Below, one piece after another: positions 1 to 12,800 of a stretch of 64,000 bases of DNA. The notes beneath the pieces are model-generated. The model searched no databases. It was not told the origin of the DNA and saw only the letters and a list, made by a program, of their open reading frames with translations. Source of the DNA: Crossaster papposus (lineage: Eukaryota > Echinodermata > Asteroidea > Velatida > Solasteridae); the NCBI GenBank assembly GCA_037893245.1, contig JBAIAA010000443.1, positions 558,001-622,000 on the forward strand. Direction: 5' to 3'. The stretch's first letter is position 1, and each line of letters starts with the position of its first letter. Both the position numbers and the translations under genes were made by a program.

Positions 1-242
1 CCTTTAAGACCACCTACCTTACAGGATTTCAACCAATTGGTAAATTGTCTCAAAACCGCAAAATTGCGCCCCAACCGAAGAATGGCGTATCACTGTTAAA
101 TGGCCCTGTCACATACCGCGCTTCGTAACGTCGCCCTATCTCAGGCTCTCAATGTTAACAAATCATTTTAAGTGATTCCAAGTGATCGCTGACCCATAAG
201 CTGTCTACCCACTAATACCCCCTTCACTTACACAGGTTTTCT

Positions 243-1170
243 TTTTAGAAGTCCTTACGGATCGCACTAATTCACATATCTTTCACAAATCCTTACGATT
301 TGGCCACTTTTGCGACTGATTTAAATTTATTACGAGTTATTGCGATGTATTTACGTCAAAATTCTACGGGTTGTTACGAGTTGTCACAGATAACTACAAC
401 CAACTTAATAGCATTTTACGAGCTTTTTACGGTTTGTAACGAGTATATTACGGATTGTTACTATTCATCAAAGCTTTTACGTGTTAGTTATGACCTGTTC
501 ACGTGTTGTTACGAATAGTTACAAGTTAGTTACGAGTTACTTACGAGTATTTACAAGTCCTCAGGATTTTTTGCCAAAAAAGATATAAATCCAGCAAATC
601 TCAATGTATCATCGAAGACAACTGATGAAGTGTTCAATTTTGCAGCTTTTATACCTTTCCCCAAAGTGTAAACAATACGTAAGAATACGTAAAGTGTACG
701 TATCTATTCGTAAGTACTCGTAACTACACGTAAAGTGCTCTTAATAACTCAGAACAATCCGTAAAGCCATCGTAACACGACCCGAATGAAATCGTAAACA
801 ACACGTAAGCACTCGTAATAATCTGTAAATAATCCGTAAACAAATTGTAAACTAACCGTAACAAATCGTTACAAATGTTGTTACGAATCATTTACGGATT
901 CTTGCGAGCAGTTTACGGATAGTTACGTGTTGTTGCAAGCGGTTTACAATACTCACGGGTTGTTACGAGCTATTTACAAGTTATTTACAGAAAAATCAAT
1001 CTGTAGACAATCGTAATAAGATTTTTGACCTGTCAAAAAATTTGCCTCTCCTTTCACGGATTCTTAATTAAGAGTGTCTGCGAGTTGTTGCGAGTTGTGA
1101 CAAGTTATTTTCGGATACCAGCGAGTTATTTACGGATGCTTGTGATTGACTACGAGTTGGCAATCCGTAA
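243..1170. repeat. Degenerate TTACG/CGTAA array with strand switches
   Basis: The pentamer TTACG recurs on the + strand at about 250-560. It appears as its complement CGTAA at about 660-870, then as TTACG again to about 1150. Neighbouring motifs are mostly 10-11 bp apart, close to one DNA helical turn. The bases between them vary freely, so this is not a simple satellite with a conserved long unit. No credible coding sequence overlaps it. Confidence 0.7.
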
Positions 1171-1507
1171 GGACTGGTAAGAAAAATCAGTGTAGTTTTT
1201 CTATAAAATAAACCAAAATGCCAGCATAAGCATAACTTCCATTACTTCCAATGATCTTTTAAGCCCTGTGATTTTGTCTTGACAGGGGAGTGCCAAGACG
1301 TCAGTTCGCGTTGCTGCAGTCAATGCGTTCCCCTTCCTCCACAATCTGGGAGCCAACTCTCTGCATCTTCTGTACGATCACTTCCAGTAAGTTGGTCACG
1401 TCATCGAACCTGAATCATTTATTACATTTAAAATATAAAAATCTCCGTTCACCGAAAGTAGTGCTTGGTTGCAGTGCCTGCTGCTATATTTGAACCAGCC
1501 ACTCAAA

Positions 1508-1585
1508 CGAGTAAGCTTGATGGTCGAGTGGTAAGACCTCTGCACTATAAGCAGGTGGAATGGGTTCGAATCCTACCCTAATTAA
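1508..1585 (+). repeat. tRNA-derived SINE head or tRNA pseudogene
   Basis: A pol III A-box-like stretch (TGGTCGAGTGG, 1521-1531) is followed about 30 bp later by a B box (GGGTTCGAATCC, 1562-1573). The layout resembles a tRNA of the Ser/Leu type with a disturbed anticodon arm. A related copy lies at 10.84 kb, which favours a SINE over a functional tRNA gene. Confidence 0.55.
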
Positions 1586-1854
1586 CTTGTGAATAGTTTT
1601 TCTTGCCTCCTCTTTGGACAAAAACTGAGTATACAGTGTCCATAAAAATAACGCTTTTCAACATTATCTGGGTAACTTATTTCTTGTATTGACCTTTGTA
1701 CAGTGATATGCTCAAGGACAAGTCTACCATTGTCTTGGAGGAACTTGGCCGCACCGTCGGGACCGTTTCCTGCGTCGTCTGCAAAAAAGTCGAACCTCAC
1801 AGGTAGGATGATGCTGGAGTTAAGTCTGTCACCGATTCCATCTTAAATCCATTA

Positions 1855-2000
1855 AAGTCCATCACAAGTCGCTCTGAAGTCCTTGTCGTGTCTGTCACAA
1901 TTCCTTGTCATGTCTGTCACAAGTCCATTGCAAGTCCATTGCGACGGACTAGCGACTGTCGCTTGTCTGTCGCTTGTCTGTCGCAACATTGTGGGGATCA
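1855..2000. repeat. Degenerate GTCC-ATCGCAA short tandem array
   Basis: Roughly 10-bp units of the kind AAGTCCATNG, then TCGCTTGTCTG, run through this stretch. A similar array (AAGTCCATCGC units) lies at 36115-36190. The sequence on either side is unassigned. Confidence 0.5.
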
Positions 2001-2607
2001 CTAAATGAGAAAAAAGATATTGACAATTTGGGAGACTGCAAACACATGGCAAGATAGCTCAGTTCACTTTAAAATTTATATTTTTTGAAAGCTCAAATCT
2101 GTTATGGCCCTATAGCCAAATATCTTTCTCATGACTTACTCTGACTGTGTGCCAAATGTCATGCTTTTTTGCATTAAGTAAACAATTCTATCATATTTTT
2201 GCACCAATCTGCCCGACTATATCTCTAGAACGCCAACAGAACTGCTGACCCACTAACTGCAAAGAGTCTGTCTAGCACCCTGACTCTTCAATGCCATACC
2301 TGTGAGCAGAGCACATTCGGTTCAGTAGCCAGTGATTCGGCACCTAGTGAGAGTCTACCGTTGGCTGTCGTCGTACCGTACTTTGTATTACTCTCAAACA
2401 AAGTCTCTGTCAAACAGGGTAAAGCTAGTGTTCTTTAATGTTTCTTTCCAATGTAGAAATTGTTTTATGCCCATGACTCGTGAAACTACAGCTTGACAGG
2501 TATACGTGTTCGCCTTCAAAAACATGAATTACAGAATGTATGATTTGGTTACGAAAGGATTGTAAGTGATCTAAAGGTCTCATAGGTTTCAACTCCCTAG
2601 GAATGCT

Positions 2608-2865
2608 GGGCCCGATTTCATAAAAGTCATCGTAACTTACGATTCATTGCAGCCCCGCGACGCGTCGTATCCCTTCCATGCGTCGCAGCTGCGACGTGTC
2701 CTAAAATTCATTTCACGAAAAAAACATTGTACGTGCGACGCGTTGTAGGTGTAGTTATAGCTCAAAATGACCGTGAAATGCGTCGTACGACGCGTCACGA
2801 GAAGCAACCAGTACACTTTGTAAATTGAGCTCCGACATGTCGCAGAGCTTTATGAAATCGGGTGC
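2608..2865. mobile_element. MITE with GGGCCCGATTTC-type terminal inverted repeats
   Basis: It opens GGGCCCGATTTCATAAA and closes with the complement TTTATGAAATCGGGTGC. The interior is rich in CGACGCGTCG-like palindromes. CTG lies just outside both ends and may be a 3-bp target duplication. There is no coding capacity. The elements at 39.9 kb and 48.0 kb have related termini. Confidence 0.65.
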
Positions 2866-3760
2866 TGGTGTACATAAGGGGCATTCCAGGAGGTTGGTAC
2901 ACAAAGTGTGAAATTTTGCTACATTTCTAGTTACATGCCATCTACACTCCGACTAAATGTTTAAAAATTTTATTCCTGATGTCGGACTGAATTTGTTGGA
3001 CTGAGTTGGGCTGAGATTTGTACCATTCGAACAATAGTGTGTTGAGTTTTACCGTCGTGAGAGACGCGAAAGTGCACAGACTCGGATTATCGGTACAGAA
3101 CAACAGATTTATTATTCCTGGCGATCGGACACAGGTCCGACCAGTTCAAAGTCAGAACAGCAACTCTCTCATTCGCATCTTGTACAATGTACTTATTCAA
3201 TATGTATTTACAAGTGGAATAAAAAGACCAAACATTCCAATCATAATATTTACAATAGAATTCTATAAAAACACGAAATAAGGTAGCGTGTAGCGTGGCA
3301 AAACAATAATACGCACTCCGCCAAAAAAGGGCGCTAGCGCGACCAAACAAGTTCGCATTGTTTACACAAGGTTCTAAATCACGCACAGCATGCAATGCAT
3401 GCAATGTACATGTACATGTACATGTACATGTACATCGTCAATGCAAGCAGGCGCTCGACGTCCCACAGCGCAAACGCGTACAGACCATCGCAATGCGTAT
3501 TATCAGGTAATCTTCTACAGATAATCAATAACTAATGATCAATACTCAATAAATGTCATGTAATTTTACAACAATAGTTTACTGAGAAATTAAATATCAT
3601 GACGAATTTAGGATTCCCGTGTAACAGGGGACGCCATGTCTTTTTGACTCTATATATTTTTATAAGGTTATTGTAAATAAATTACAAGGGATGTGTTGAA
3701 AAAAAGCAGGTGTTGCTGGTCAGATCTATTCATTTATGCATTGTTTAATTCTTTTGGCAG
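2866..3760. other. Non-coding stretch upstream of the first visible ATR exon
   Basis: It holds a GTACAT microsatellite (about 3406-3435) and AT-rich sequence ending in the polypyrimidine tract and CAG acceptor of the ATR exon at 3761. I see no exon or RNA gene. Earlier ATR exons must lie left of the window. Confidence 0.5.
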
Positions 3761-3893
3761 CTTTTTTGAGGAGTTTCCCTCAGCTATTCAACCATCTGGA
3801 TCTGTTGAGACCAAACACAGCCGTGACTAACTTCCTGATCTCCTGTTTGGACTTGATTGAAAATAAGAAGTACGACCTCAGACTGGAGTTCAG
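3761..3893 (+). CDS. ATR: ATR exon A (HEAT region)
   Basis: The acceptor is TTTTGGCAG and the donor CAG/GTAAAC. It reads FPQLFNHLDLLRPNTAV and later YDLRLEF, aligning with the ATR segment before AFSGNIKHIL in vertebrates. Two bases complete a codon at the 5' side and two bases (AG) are left at the 3' side, which fits the next exon exactly. Confidence 0.8.
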
Positions 3894-6800
3894 GTAAACA
3901 ACAATTATTATACTCCCCCCCCCCCCCCCCCCCCTCCCCTACTTGTTAAAAAAGGGGGTTCAGGTAATACAATAATAGATTAAACCCCCTTTTAAAATCA
4001 GATTGTATCAGGGGTGTGCATTTACGAGTAGTTTGGCTGTATTCGTTATTTGCTATTGTAACGGACCGAGCGTTCTAAAAAGGGTGGGGCGCCACCCATA
4101 TGAGTAACGACTTAAATGAAATACAATACGGAAAACATACTATGGCACAGGAACAGTATGTGGAGGGCCCTCCAGGCAATATATGTGCAATTTATTATTG
4201 ATTATAAATGATTCAATTATTATTATACATGTGGTTTGACCCAAACGAAGAAACATATACCATTACTAATACAGTCAAACCTTGATATAGCGGTGCCGGT
4301 TTTTGTGGCCACTATACGCAAGTGGCCACTATAGCAAAATGTACACATGTACACACACCCATACATGTACATGTATGAAGTCCAGGAACCAAACAACAGG
4401 GGAGATTTCAAAGTCAACAGAGGGCGCACTTCATTTCTGCGGCCGGAGTACACAGGTTTCACGGCAATGTAATTGTACACATTTTATTTGCTGTGGGCTA
4501 ATATGGGTTGGCCACTGGCCGCGTTACGCAGTGGCCGCATTAGCAGAAATGGTTATGGTATGTTTATGCAAGAATCAAACTGGGACCAAGCAAAGGTGGC
4601 CGCTGTATCAAGGTGGCCGCAATGGCAGGTTTGACTGTACAAGCAAAATAAAGTTACAATATGTTCTAGAAAGAAGGTGCTGGAGGCTGGAGTAACGGCC
4701 CAAAATGGCACGAAAATATACTAAAAAGAAGTGATGCCAAAATTTAAACAGGAGAGGACAAAATGAAACAACAAAATCAAAGAGACTTATCTGAAAAATT
4801 AAACTCCTCTCCTGTAGGTGTTCCCCAGACCCAGTACAAACTAAAATGACCACACCTCAACCTCCAACACAACACTTTTATATCTGTCCCTTTCCCGCTT
4901 GACTAGATTTCAAACGAAAGTATGTGACCCCACAAAACTATTTCGTAAATGGGTGGGATTAGAACCCACGCCATCAAAATGACATAATATATGCAAATCT
5001 AAATAACCAACTACTAGTCCAGGCAGACCTAGCCAAGATTAAGATTCCTGTCAACCTCTAATCCAGTCAACGCTAACAACAAGCATTTGTTACAACTACC
5101 CTCCACCAAGTGAAGACACGTCCCGTGTCTTAATTCATAATTTTTGAACACGATTTGTATATTAAATTATTTATATATATATATATATTTTCTTTAAGCC
5201 CATTAAAATATCAACGACATCTTATATACCAATATAACCAGGGAATTCAAATATACCAAAATTTTTCCAAAACTCAAACTCGTCAAAACTCCTCTTTTTT
5301 TTAAAGATGACATCTCATAATTCAAAATTTGTAATTTAACTTGTAATCAAAATACCAGCCCTTACATTCGTTTTGTTCACACAGTTTTTGTTTTGTTTTC
5401 CTTTTTTTTCCCTTTTTTTTTAAAAACTACATCCAAATCCATAATGAAGATTAAAATTTATCCCCCCCTTAAATACTAATCTAAATTATGACATCCAATG
5501 TATAAAAACATTAACAGAAAATCAACCAAGCAAAAGATAAGACCCTTTAGTTCCAGGCAAATTAACATTCACGCTGATTATATTATGTTATGACTATAAC
5601 CACGTTTCCTGATGCGACAATTTGTGTGTGTGTACCCTCCACCAAAACTTGTAAGAGTTCAGTATATTCAGGTCACAAAGTCCCTCATCCAGACTGGGTG
5701 GTGTTGTATCCTGCCACTGCGTGTCACTCTTGGGCCTTTTTCAGGTATAACCCCAGCATTAACAGGAATTGCAAAAGCACTGCTCCCATGGGTACTATCA
5801 GGCACATAAACCACAGTATCCAGTTTTGGATCCATATCAGTATGAAAGCTACCTTCAGGTCTAGTGGCAGCGTCGTCGTACTCTCGGATGACTTGATCAG
5901 GGTCATCAGTAGCTCGTCGTTCATTCTGGCGTGGCATCTCTCCGTCGGAGGCATGCAATCCGACGGGGTACTCCCCAGGATCCTCAAGTTCATCCTCTTG
6001 CTGAACACACGGCTTGAGCCGGTCGTAATGCACCACTTGTCGTTGCTTTGAGACATTGGGAACTTTGATGAGGTAGTTGGCGTCAGAATATTTCTTTAAT
6101 ATTGTGCACGGCCCTTTCCAATGGCAGCGAAGCTTAGGACTTAATCCCACATACCAGTCGAATGTTGGCGGGCTACCTCAAAGGCATTTTCAAGCTTGTC
6201 ATGGACACGCATGGCATACGTCCTTGGATCTTTAGCTGGTGCATTGGGTAAGGGACCTGCAAGAATATCTAAAGGCAAATTTACCTCACGACCAAACATG
6301 AGGCTATTAGGTGTTGCCCCTGTTGTTTCCTGTTGGGAAGCTCGATAAGCCATAAGTACAAACGGTAAATGTACATCCCAGTCAGTCTGATCATCCTTAC
6401 AATACATACTTAGCATAGACTCTAGGGTTCTATTAAATCGTTCCACTAAACCATCGGATTGTGGGTATGCCGTTGTTCTGGTCTTATTTATATCCAATAA
6501 TTTACACAAATGGCCAAATAAATTTGATTCAAAATTCGACCCCTGATCACTATGGATTTGGATGGGTACTCCATATCTACAAATGAACTCATTGACTAAT
6601 ACATTTGCTACTGTTTCAGCTTGTTGGTTGGGGAGTGCATACGCTTCAGCCCATTTTGTAAAGTAGTCCATTATGACTAGAATATATCTATTGCCGTTAT
6701 GGGTGAGAGGCAACGGACCAATTACATCCAAAGCAATGCGCTGAAATGGCGCGCCGACCGGAGCTAAGCACAACGCTGCTCTAGGCTATCGTTTAGAAGA

Positions 6801-9800
6801 CTTTCTCGCTTGACATTGCTCACAGCTGTTAACCCAGAGGTCTACTGTGTGACGATAGCCTACCCAATAAAATGACTTTTGCATTTTCTTAAATGTTCTT
6901 ACCTGACCAAGATGTCCAGCTGTGCGTCTATCATGAGCAAATTGGATTACCTTCTTTTTAAGAGAAGAAGGTACAACAAGTTGCCAAACTTCCGGTGTCT
7001 TCCCATTGATCATTTGGCGGTATAGAATGCCATCCTCTAGTTTGAGTTGCTTCCACTGAAACCACAATGATTTGGTCGCGCAAGAAAATCCAGACACGTT
7101 TTTGCCAGGAGGACCATATCTGTTCCCTGTCTCCAGCCACCTAATGATTGGAGAAAGACTAGAATCATTCCGTTCTGCACTACGGACGCTATCGTGGTCC
7201 CAACCTGTTACGAGAAAAATGCCACAACATTTGCCCTGCATAGTGCGTTCAACTGGATCAGCTTTATCTGTTACATTGGATAAGTCATCATGTGGACACC
7301 TAAAGAGGGCATCAGCATTTTGATGCTTCAATCCCTGGCGGTGCTGAATCTGAAAATCAAACATACTTAGTACTTCTAGCCAACGTGCCATTTGACCTTC
7401 AGCTTCCTTGAAGTTCATTAGCCATCGTAGTGAAGCCTGATCTGTACGAACAAGAAACTTCCTGCCATACAAATAATGGCGGAAGTGTTTGATGTAAGTG
7501 ACGACTACCAAGAGCTCTTTTCTGGTGACACTATAACGACGTTTGCACTTACTTAACTTGCGGCTTGCATAACAAATGACGTGTTCCTTGCTGTTAATAT
7601 CTTGAGAAAGAACAGCGCCAATACCTTCCCCACTCGCATCTGTATCTAAGATAAATGGTTTTTCAAAATCTGGGTAAGCAAGGACAGGTGATGTTGTGAG
7701 TGTTACTTTTAACTGTTGAAAAGCCCTCTCACAGTCGTCTGACCAATGAAAACCAACTTCTTTCTGCGTCAATCTATGTAATGGAGACGCAATTTGAGCA
7801 AAGTTGTTGACAAATCGCCTATAATAAAAACACATACCAAGAAAGCTTCGCACTTCCTTCAGGTTCTTAGGTACCGGCCACTCCTTTACTTGACATATTT
7901 TAGCTGGATCTGTAGCAATTCCCTGCTTAGAAACAATATGACCAAGATAAAGAACTCGAGATTGAAACAGTGTACACTTTTTAGCTTTCAACATCAATCC
8001 CGCATCTTTAAGTCTCGCAAGGACAATCCCTAGGCGAGCAAGGTGTTCATCAAAGGTTTTGGCAAATACAATTATGTCGTCCAAATAGACTAGACAAATT
8101 TCCCAATGAAGCCCTGCAAGTATACGCTCCATAAGGCGCTCAAAGGTGGCCGGAGCATTACATAACCCAAAGGGCATTACATTAAACTCGTATAGGCCGG
8201 TACCAACTGAAAAGGCAGTTTTATGGCGATCAGCTGGATCCACTTCGACCTGCCAATAACCGCTTGCTAAATCTATCGTACTGAACCATTGGGCCCCATG
8301 TAAAGCATCAAGACTGTCGTCAATCCGTGGTAGGGGATAAGCATCTTTATGAGTGACGTCATTTAATTTACGATAGTCGATGCAGAATCTTGTACTTCCA
8401 TCTTTCTTTTTTACCAAAACTACAGGTGACAACCATGAGCTATCAGATGGACTTACCACACCCTGTTTGACCATGTCGCTGATATGCTTATTCATCTCTG
8501 GTTGTTGATGATACGGAACTCGACGAACTCTCTGCCGGATGGGAGGATGATCTTTAGTATGGATGCGATGCTGAACTTTTTCTGTTATGCCCAGTTCACC
8601 AATCTTAGGAAAGACAGCTTGATGATCTTTGATCAAAGCTTTCAGATGCCCCTGTTGTTCCTCATTCAGCTCTTTAGAGCTACGTTGCAAGAGATCAACT
8701 AGCTCCGGGGTGTTCTCAAGCTCTGTGGTGCCATGATCTAAAGATATAGGCCTGGAATTAAAAGACTCTGGAATCCCATGAACGGACTGTAACAAAGCAA
8801 CGTTAGTATTTTTATACAAAGTTATAGGATCACTCTGCACATTTAAAATTCTAACAGGAACAAATCGATTGGAAACACTAACAAGCGCCCGTGCTACAAG
8901 GACTCCCTTTTCCTGAATCACCTTGGCCGTTGGCTCGGTCATTCCCACAGACAGGGGCCTCCTAGCTGCAATTCTTCCAGAGATTACAGACTCTTGACCT
9001 GGCTGAATAGTCACAGTCCGATCAACTACAATACGACAACAAAATGAAGAATCTGTTTCTTTGATGGCACGAAGAACTGTACCATTAATTAACAGCTCAC
9101 CTCGACCTGGATTTATAACTACGTCGTGGCTCTGAAGGTCCATACCTAGGACACCAGCTGGTTGAATATCTGCAACCACAACATTGTGAAGAGCCTTCAG
9201 CTTGCCTAATTGTAGAGAAACCTGTAATTCTCCGTTGACCACAAGTTGAGCACCAGTAGCAGAAATCATGGATAGATCACATGGTTTTAGTTGCTGTTGA
9301 ATGTTTTCTGAAAATAACTGAAACACCTGTGAATTTATGACAGTTTCCGATGATCCTGTGTCAATCAACATTTTAACATTAATACCTGATATAGTTATAA
9401 AAACAAACATGGAAATGTGTCCAAATGACGGATGAGCCTGTTTTGCTAGATGTGGTTGTACGTCGGCCCCAGATACAACCGGCCCTAGTTTTCCTGGTTG
9501 TAGGGAAGCTCTGATCTACAGTACCTTTGGATATGACCCCTTTTCCCACACTTATGGCACACAATGTTTTGTCTCTTCATTTGCTGGACCAGCTCTTGCA
9601 TAATTTTGATTTGTTCGTTTGCCTTACCTTCTAGATTATTCATTCGTTGTTCCAAGTTCAGTTGGGCTTTATTATGTACAACCGGTTCCTGTAAGGAAGC
9701 TAAGCATGGCTGACTATCTGTGACAGGGTTACTCTCGGCCAGGAGAATATCTTCCTCCCTTTGGACAATTTTTAACGCAAATTGGAGCGTCTCTGGGTTT

Positions 9801-12800
9801 GCACGACGTACTTCAGCACGAATGGCTTTCGGGCGCAAAGCATCAACAAAATAGTTCACGGCTAAGTTTTCTCTGTTTTCAGTATCTATGCGGGGGTATG
9901 CATTGGCTACTTGACCACGAATGTCTTGAGCCAACGCAGCGAGCTTTTCGCCACTTTGCCTTTCACGTTGTTTTAAACGTGAACGGTAAGTGTCAGCAGA
10001 ATGGCTAGGGCTGAAACGTGCACGGAACTCATCAAGTGTTCCCAAGTAATTTGATTTACAAGTGTCGGGCATATGTCTGAAAAATTTGAGGGCCTCTCCT
10101 CTTAAACTAACAGCAAAATTATTGATTTTATCATCGGCATTCCATTGGTTAACCGTACTACACAAGTTAAAGTGTAAAATCCAATCTTTAAAATCGGTGG
10201 TCCCATCGTATGTTTCTGGAATGCGGTGATGTGAACCTTCCACATAAATTACATTTGGGTTCTGTGATACTGGTCTGGATTTCGCTTTTCGTCTTACTGT
10301 AACATTATCAACAGAGGACCTTGAACTAGAAATAGGCCCTCCAGTTATCGGGTGGTCATGGGTCTGAGGTTTGGGCGGTTTCTGTTTCCGATAACTGGAG
10401 GAACCCGCTCGACAGATATGCAAATCTAAATAACCAACTACTAGTCCAGGCAGGCCTAGCCAAGATTAAGATTCCTGTCAACCTCTAATCCAGTCAACGC
10501 TAACAACAAGCATTTGTTACACTATCCCTCTCTATGACAGTAAGACCATGAAGTACCTGATAGGCTATGGTGAGAGATCCAATACGGCCAATGACCAGGC
10601 TGTGGTTACCAGACTCAAAGCAGCCTTCCTAGCAGCCAAAGCCTCGGGGAATAGCCAACTGCAAGAAATCGTGGTCCACACGATTGCAGAACTGGGAGTG
10701 TAAGTTTTCTTTCTTAAATTGTACCAAGTCATTCATGTTGGTTGTGTAAAATTCAGAGCAACAAAAGTCGGAAGTCTAGACGCTGAGTATTTAAGATACT
10801 ATGCCTGACTTAAACTGGATTGCTTTTACATAAGAAAGCTTGGTGGTTGAGTGGTAAAGACATCAACACTTAGTCTAGTATAAAGCAGGAAGTCGTGGGT
10901 TCGAGTCCCATCCGAGTTGGCTTCTGAATAATTTCTCGCAAGCCCCCAGACAACACTGAGTAATTAATAATAAATCCAGACATTAGTTTTTAATTTGTGT
11001 AAATACCACATATTTATATTTATATATTTATATATCCATATATTTATGTTTAATTGTTTTGTCATTCAATCAGTTTGGAGAGCCCCCTGACAGAAACTAG
11101 TTTCTTTTGGGCAATCCTGCGGGAGCTAATTGGATGTTGTTTTAGTTTTTTTATGTTATTGTTAAGTTGCATTGTTTTTTTCCATTTATTCTTTATTGTG
11201 TTCATTATTTGTCTGTAGTTCTGTGACAATAAGTGTATATCCCGGAAAATGAAATAAATAAATAAATAAATAAAGACATTGACTGAAGGCGGGGCTTTGA
11301 ACCAGCGACCTCCGAACTATTCTTTTTGTGCTTTACCAACTGAGTTATCTCTACCCCCATGTTTGCGGTTTTCCAACTTTGTCGATATCTTTGTGCGCTG
11401 GTCAGAAGCCATAAACTCGTAAATGCCATGGGGCCAGGGATCACGCTCCAACAAACCTGGGAAATAGCCGAAATTTTTTGTTGTTGTCGGGCAGTGTATT
11501 TTTGTTTGTATGACGGTGTTTGTCACCATGTGTATGACAGTTGCTGAGGGTGAGTTGTTACTAGTCTCCATCATCAGCCTCTTGGAGTCGCTCCTGTCAT
11601 CCTCGGCTCTCGTCAGAGCTGCTGCTTATGTTAAGGTCAGTTACTCAATTAGCCCTAACCCCTTGATTGCTTATACTAGAAAGTGTCCTGAATCTGTCCA
11701 AAGTCCATCAAGTTTGCCATGCAAACAATTCTGGTGTCCTGGTGTTGATCATAATTCTCCAGTATACATTCTGAAGAAATCCTGAATCCGTCAACAATCC
11801 ACCAGCAAAAGTATGATGGATTCTAACGGATTCGAGATACCATGCTGGCCTAAAAATATTTTGCATTGTTTCTTCATATAATCTTTCAAATCTGTCACCT
11901 CAAAATTCATTCTGCAGTACTGCACAATCCTGCAGTACTGCTAGGCTTAAAATCCTGAATCCATCAGAACTCCTCCAAAACAGGGAATAGATTTTGATGG
12001 ATTTAGGTACGTTAGGGTTAAAGAATTCACAAAGCCTCAGCCGATACTTTTTAAAATTTACATCGTTATTTGGTTACACCTGAAGTTTTTAAAATATATT
12101 TAATTAGGGCGACCTTGCGACAACACAGATCAGTCAAAGACTAACTTTTCAGAATGAGCTTGGACAGTATTAATCACAATTTTTGTGTGACCCGAATGTA
12201 ACTGCGATGATATTAAGATATTAAACAGTCGCAAGAGTAGATAAGTTTCAACTTACGCACCGCAATAAAATGTGTTCCCTACATCGATTGGGGAAATCAA
12301 TCGCAGTTAACCCGTTGTCATGCGTGCCTCTTATTTCGTTTTGTAGCCGATCAGCGTGCGGTTAATGGTCGAATGAACAGATTGACATGGCTATGAAATA
12401 TCATTGGTTATCAACACGCGCACTGCCATTTTGAAGTTAAATGATCATGTCCATGCCAAGAAATTGTCGCTGCCTTCTGGGTCCTAAGATGTAGCTGCTC
12501 TTAAAAGTTTAAAACATTGACATTTTGTGCCGGGAACTCCCTGGAACAACCTAAGGCTGTTCAGGATAAGTCAGACACATATTAGAGTGGGGAAAATCTT
12601 CTCAACTCAAGGCTCTTCTCTACACAAGAGTTGCTCAGAGCGACCTTCAAGGCTAAGGATGCAGGTCCGTTTTGTTGGAAATCTACCGCTGATTGTGATG
12701 ATTGCGATTACTCTCTGTTAATTACACAATAAACCTGTAAACAACTGGATTGCTTTGCTTTGTGGTAAGCTTTGCCCAGCCAGCACCCGCAACTACATCT

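Larger units (their letters stand above)
4992..10521 (-). mobile_element. Ty3/gypsy LTR retrotransposon, nearly full length, antisense in ATR intron
   Basis: This 5.5-kb element lies on the minus strand: gag, protease, reverse transcriptase, RNase H, integrase, then a short 3' tail. It is bounded by 103-bp TG...CA terminal repeats that differ at one base, so the insertion is recent. A purine tract (GGTGGAGGGTAG) precedes the 3' repeat, as expected for plus-strand priming. I found no TGG-starting primer-binding site and no clear target-site duplication, and gag lacks a start Met. The 5' leader is therefore probably deleted. It ends 19 nt before the ATR exon at 10541. Confidence 0.9.
10700..11540. 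other. ATR intron with two SINE heads
   Basis: It holds a + strand tRNA-like unit (10838-10920), AT-rich sequence and an AATA microsatellite (about 11250-11275). A minus-strand tRNA-like unit follows at 11284-11360. No further exon is seen. Confidence 0.5.

Noticed and set aside
5590-6051. Plus-strand 153-codon frame
   Set aside because: It is the shadow of the minus-strand integrase C-terminus of the gypsy element.
4980-10530. A target-site duplication for the gypsy element
   Set aside because: The flanks (CATAATATA on the left, CTATCCCTC on the right) share no convincing 4-6 bp repeat.
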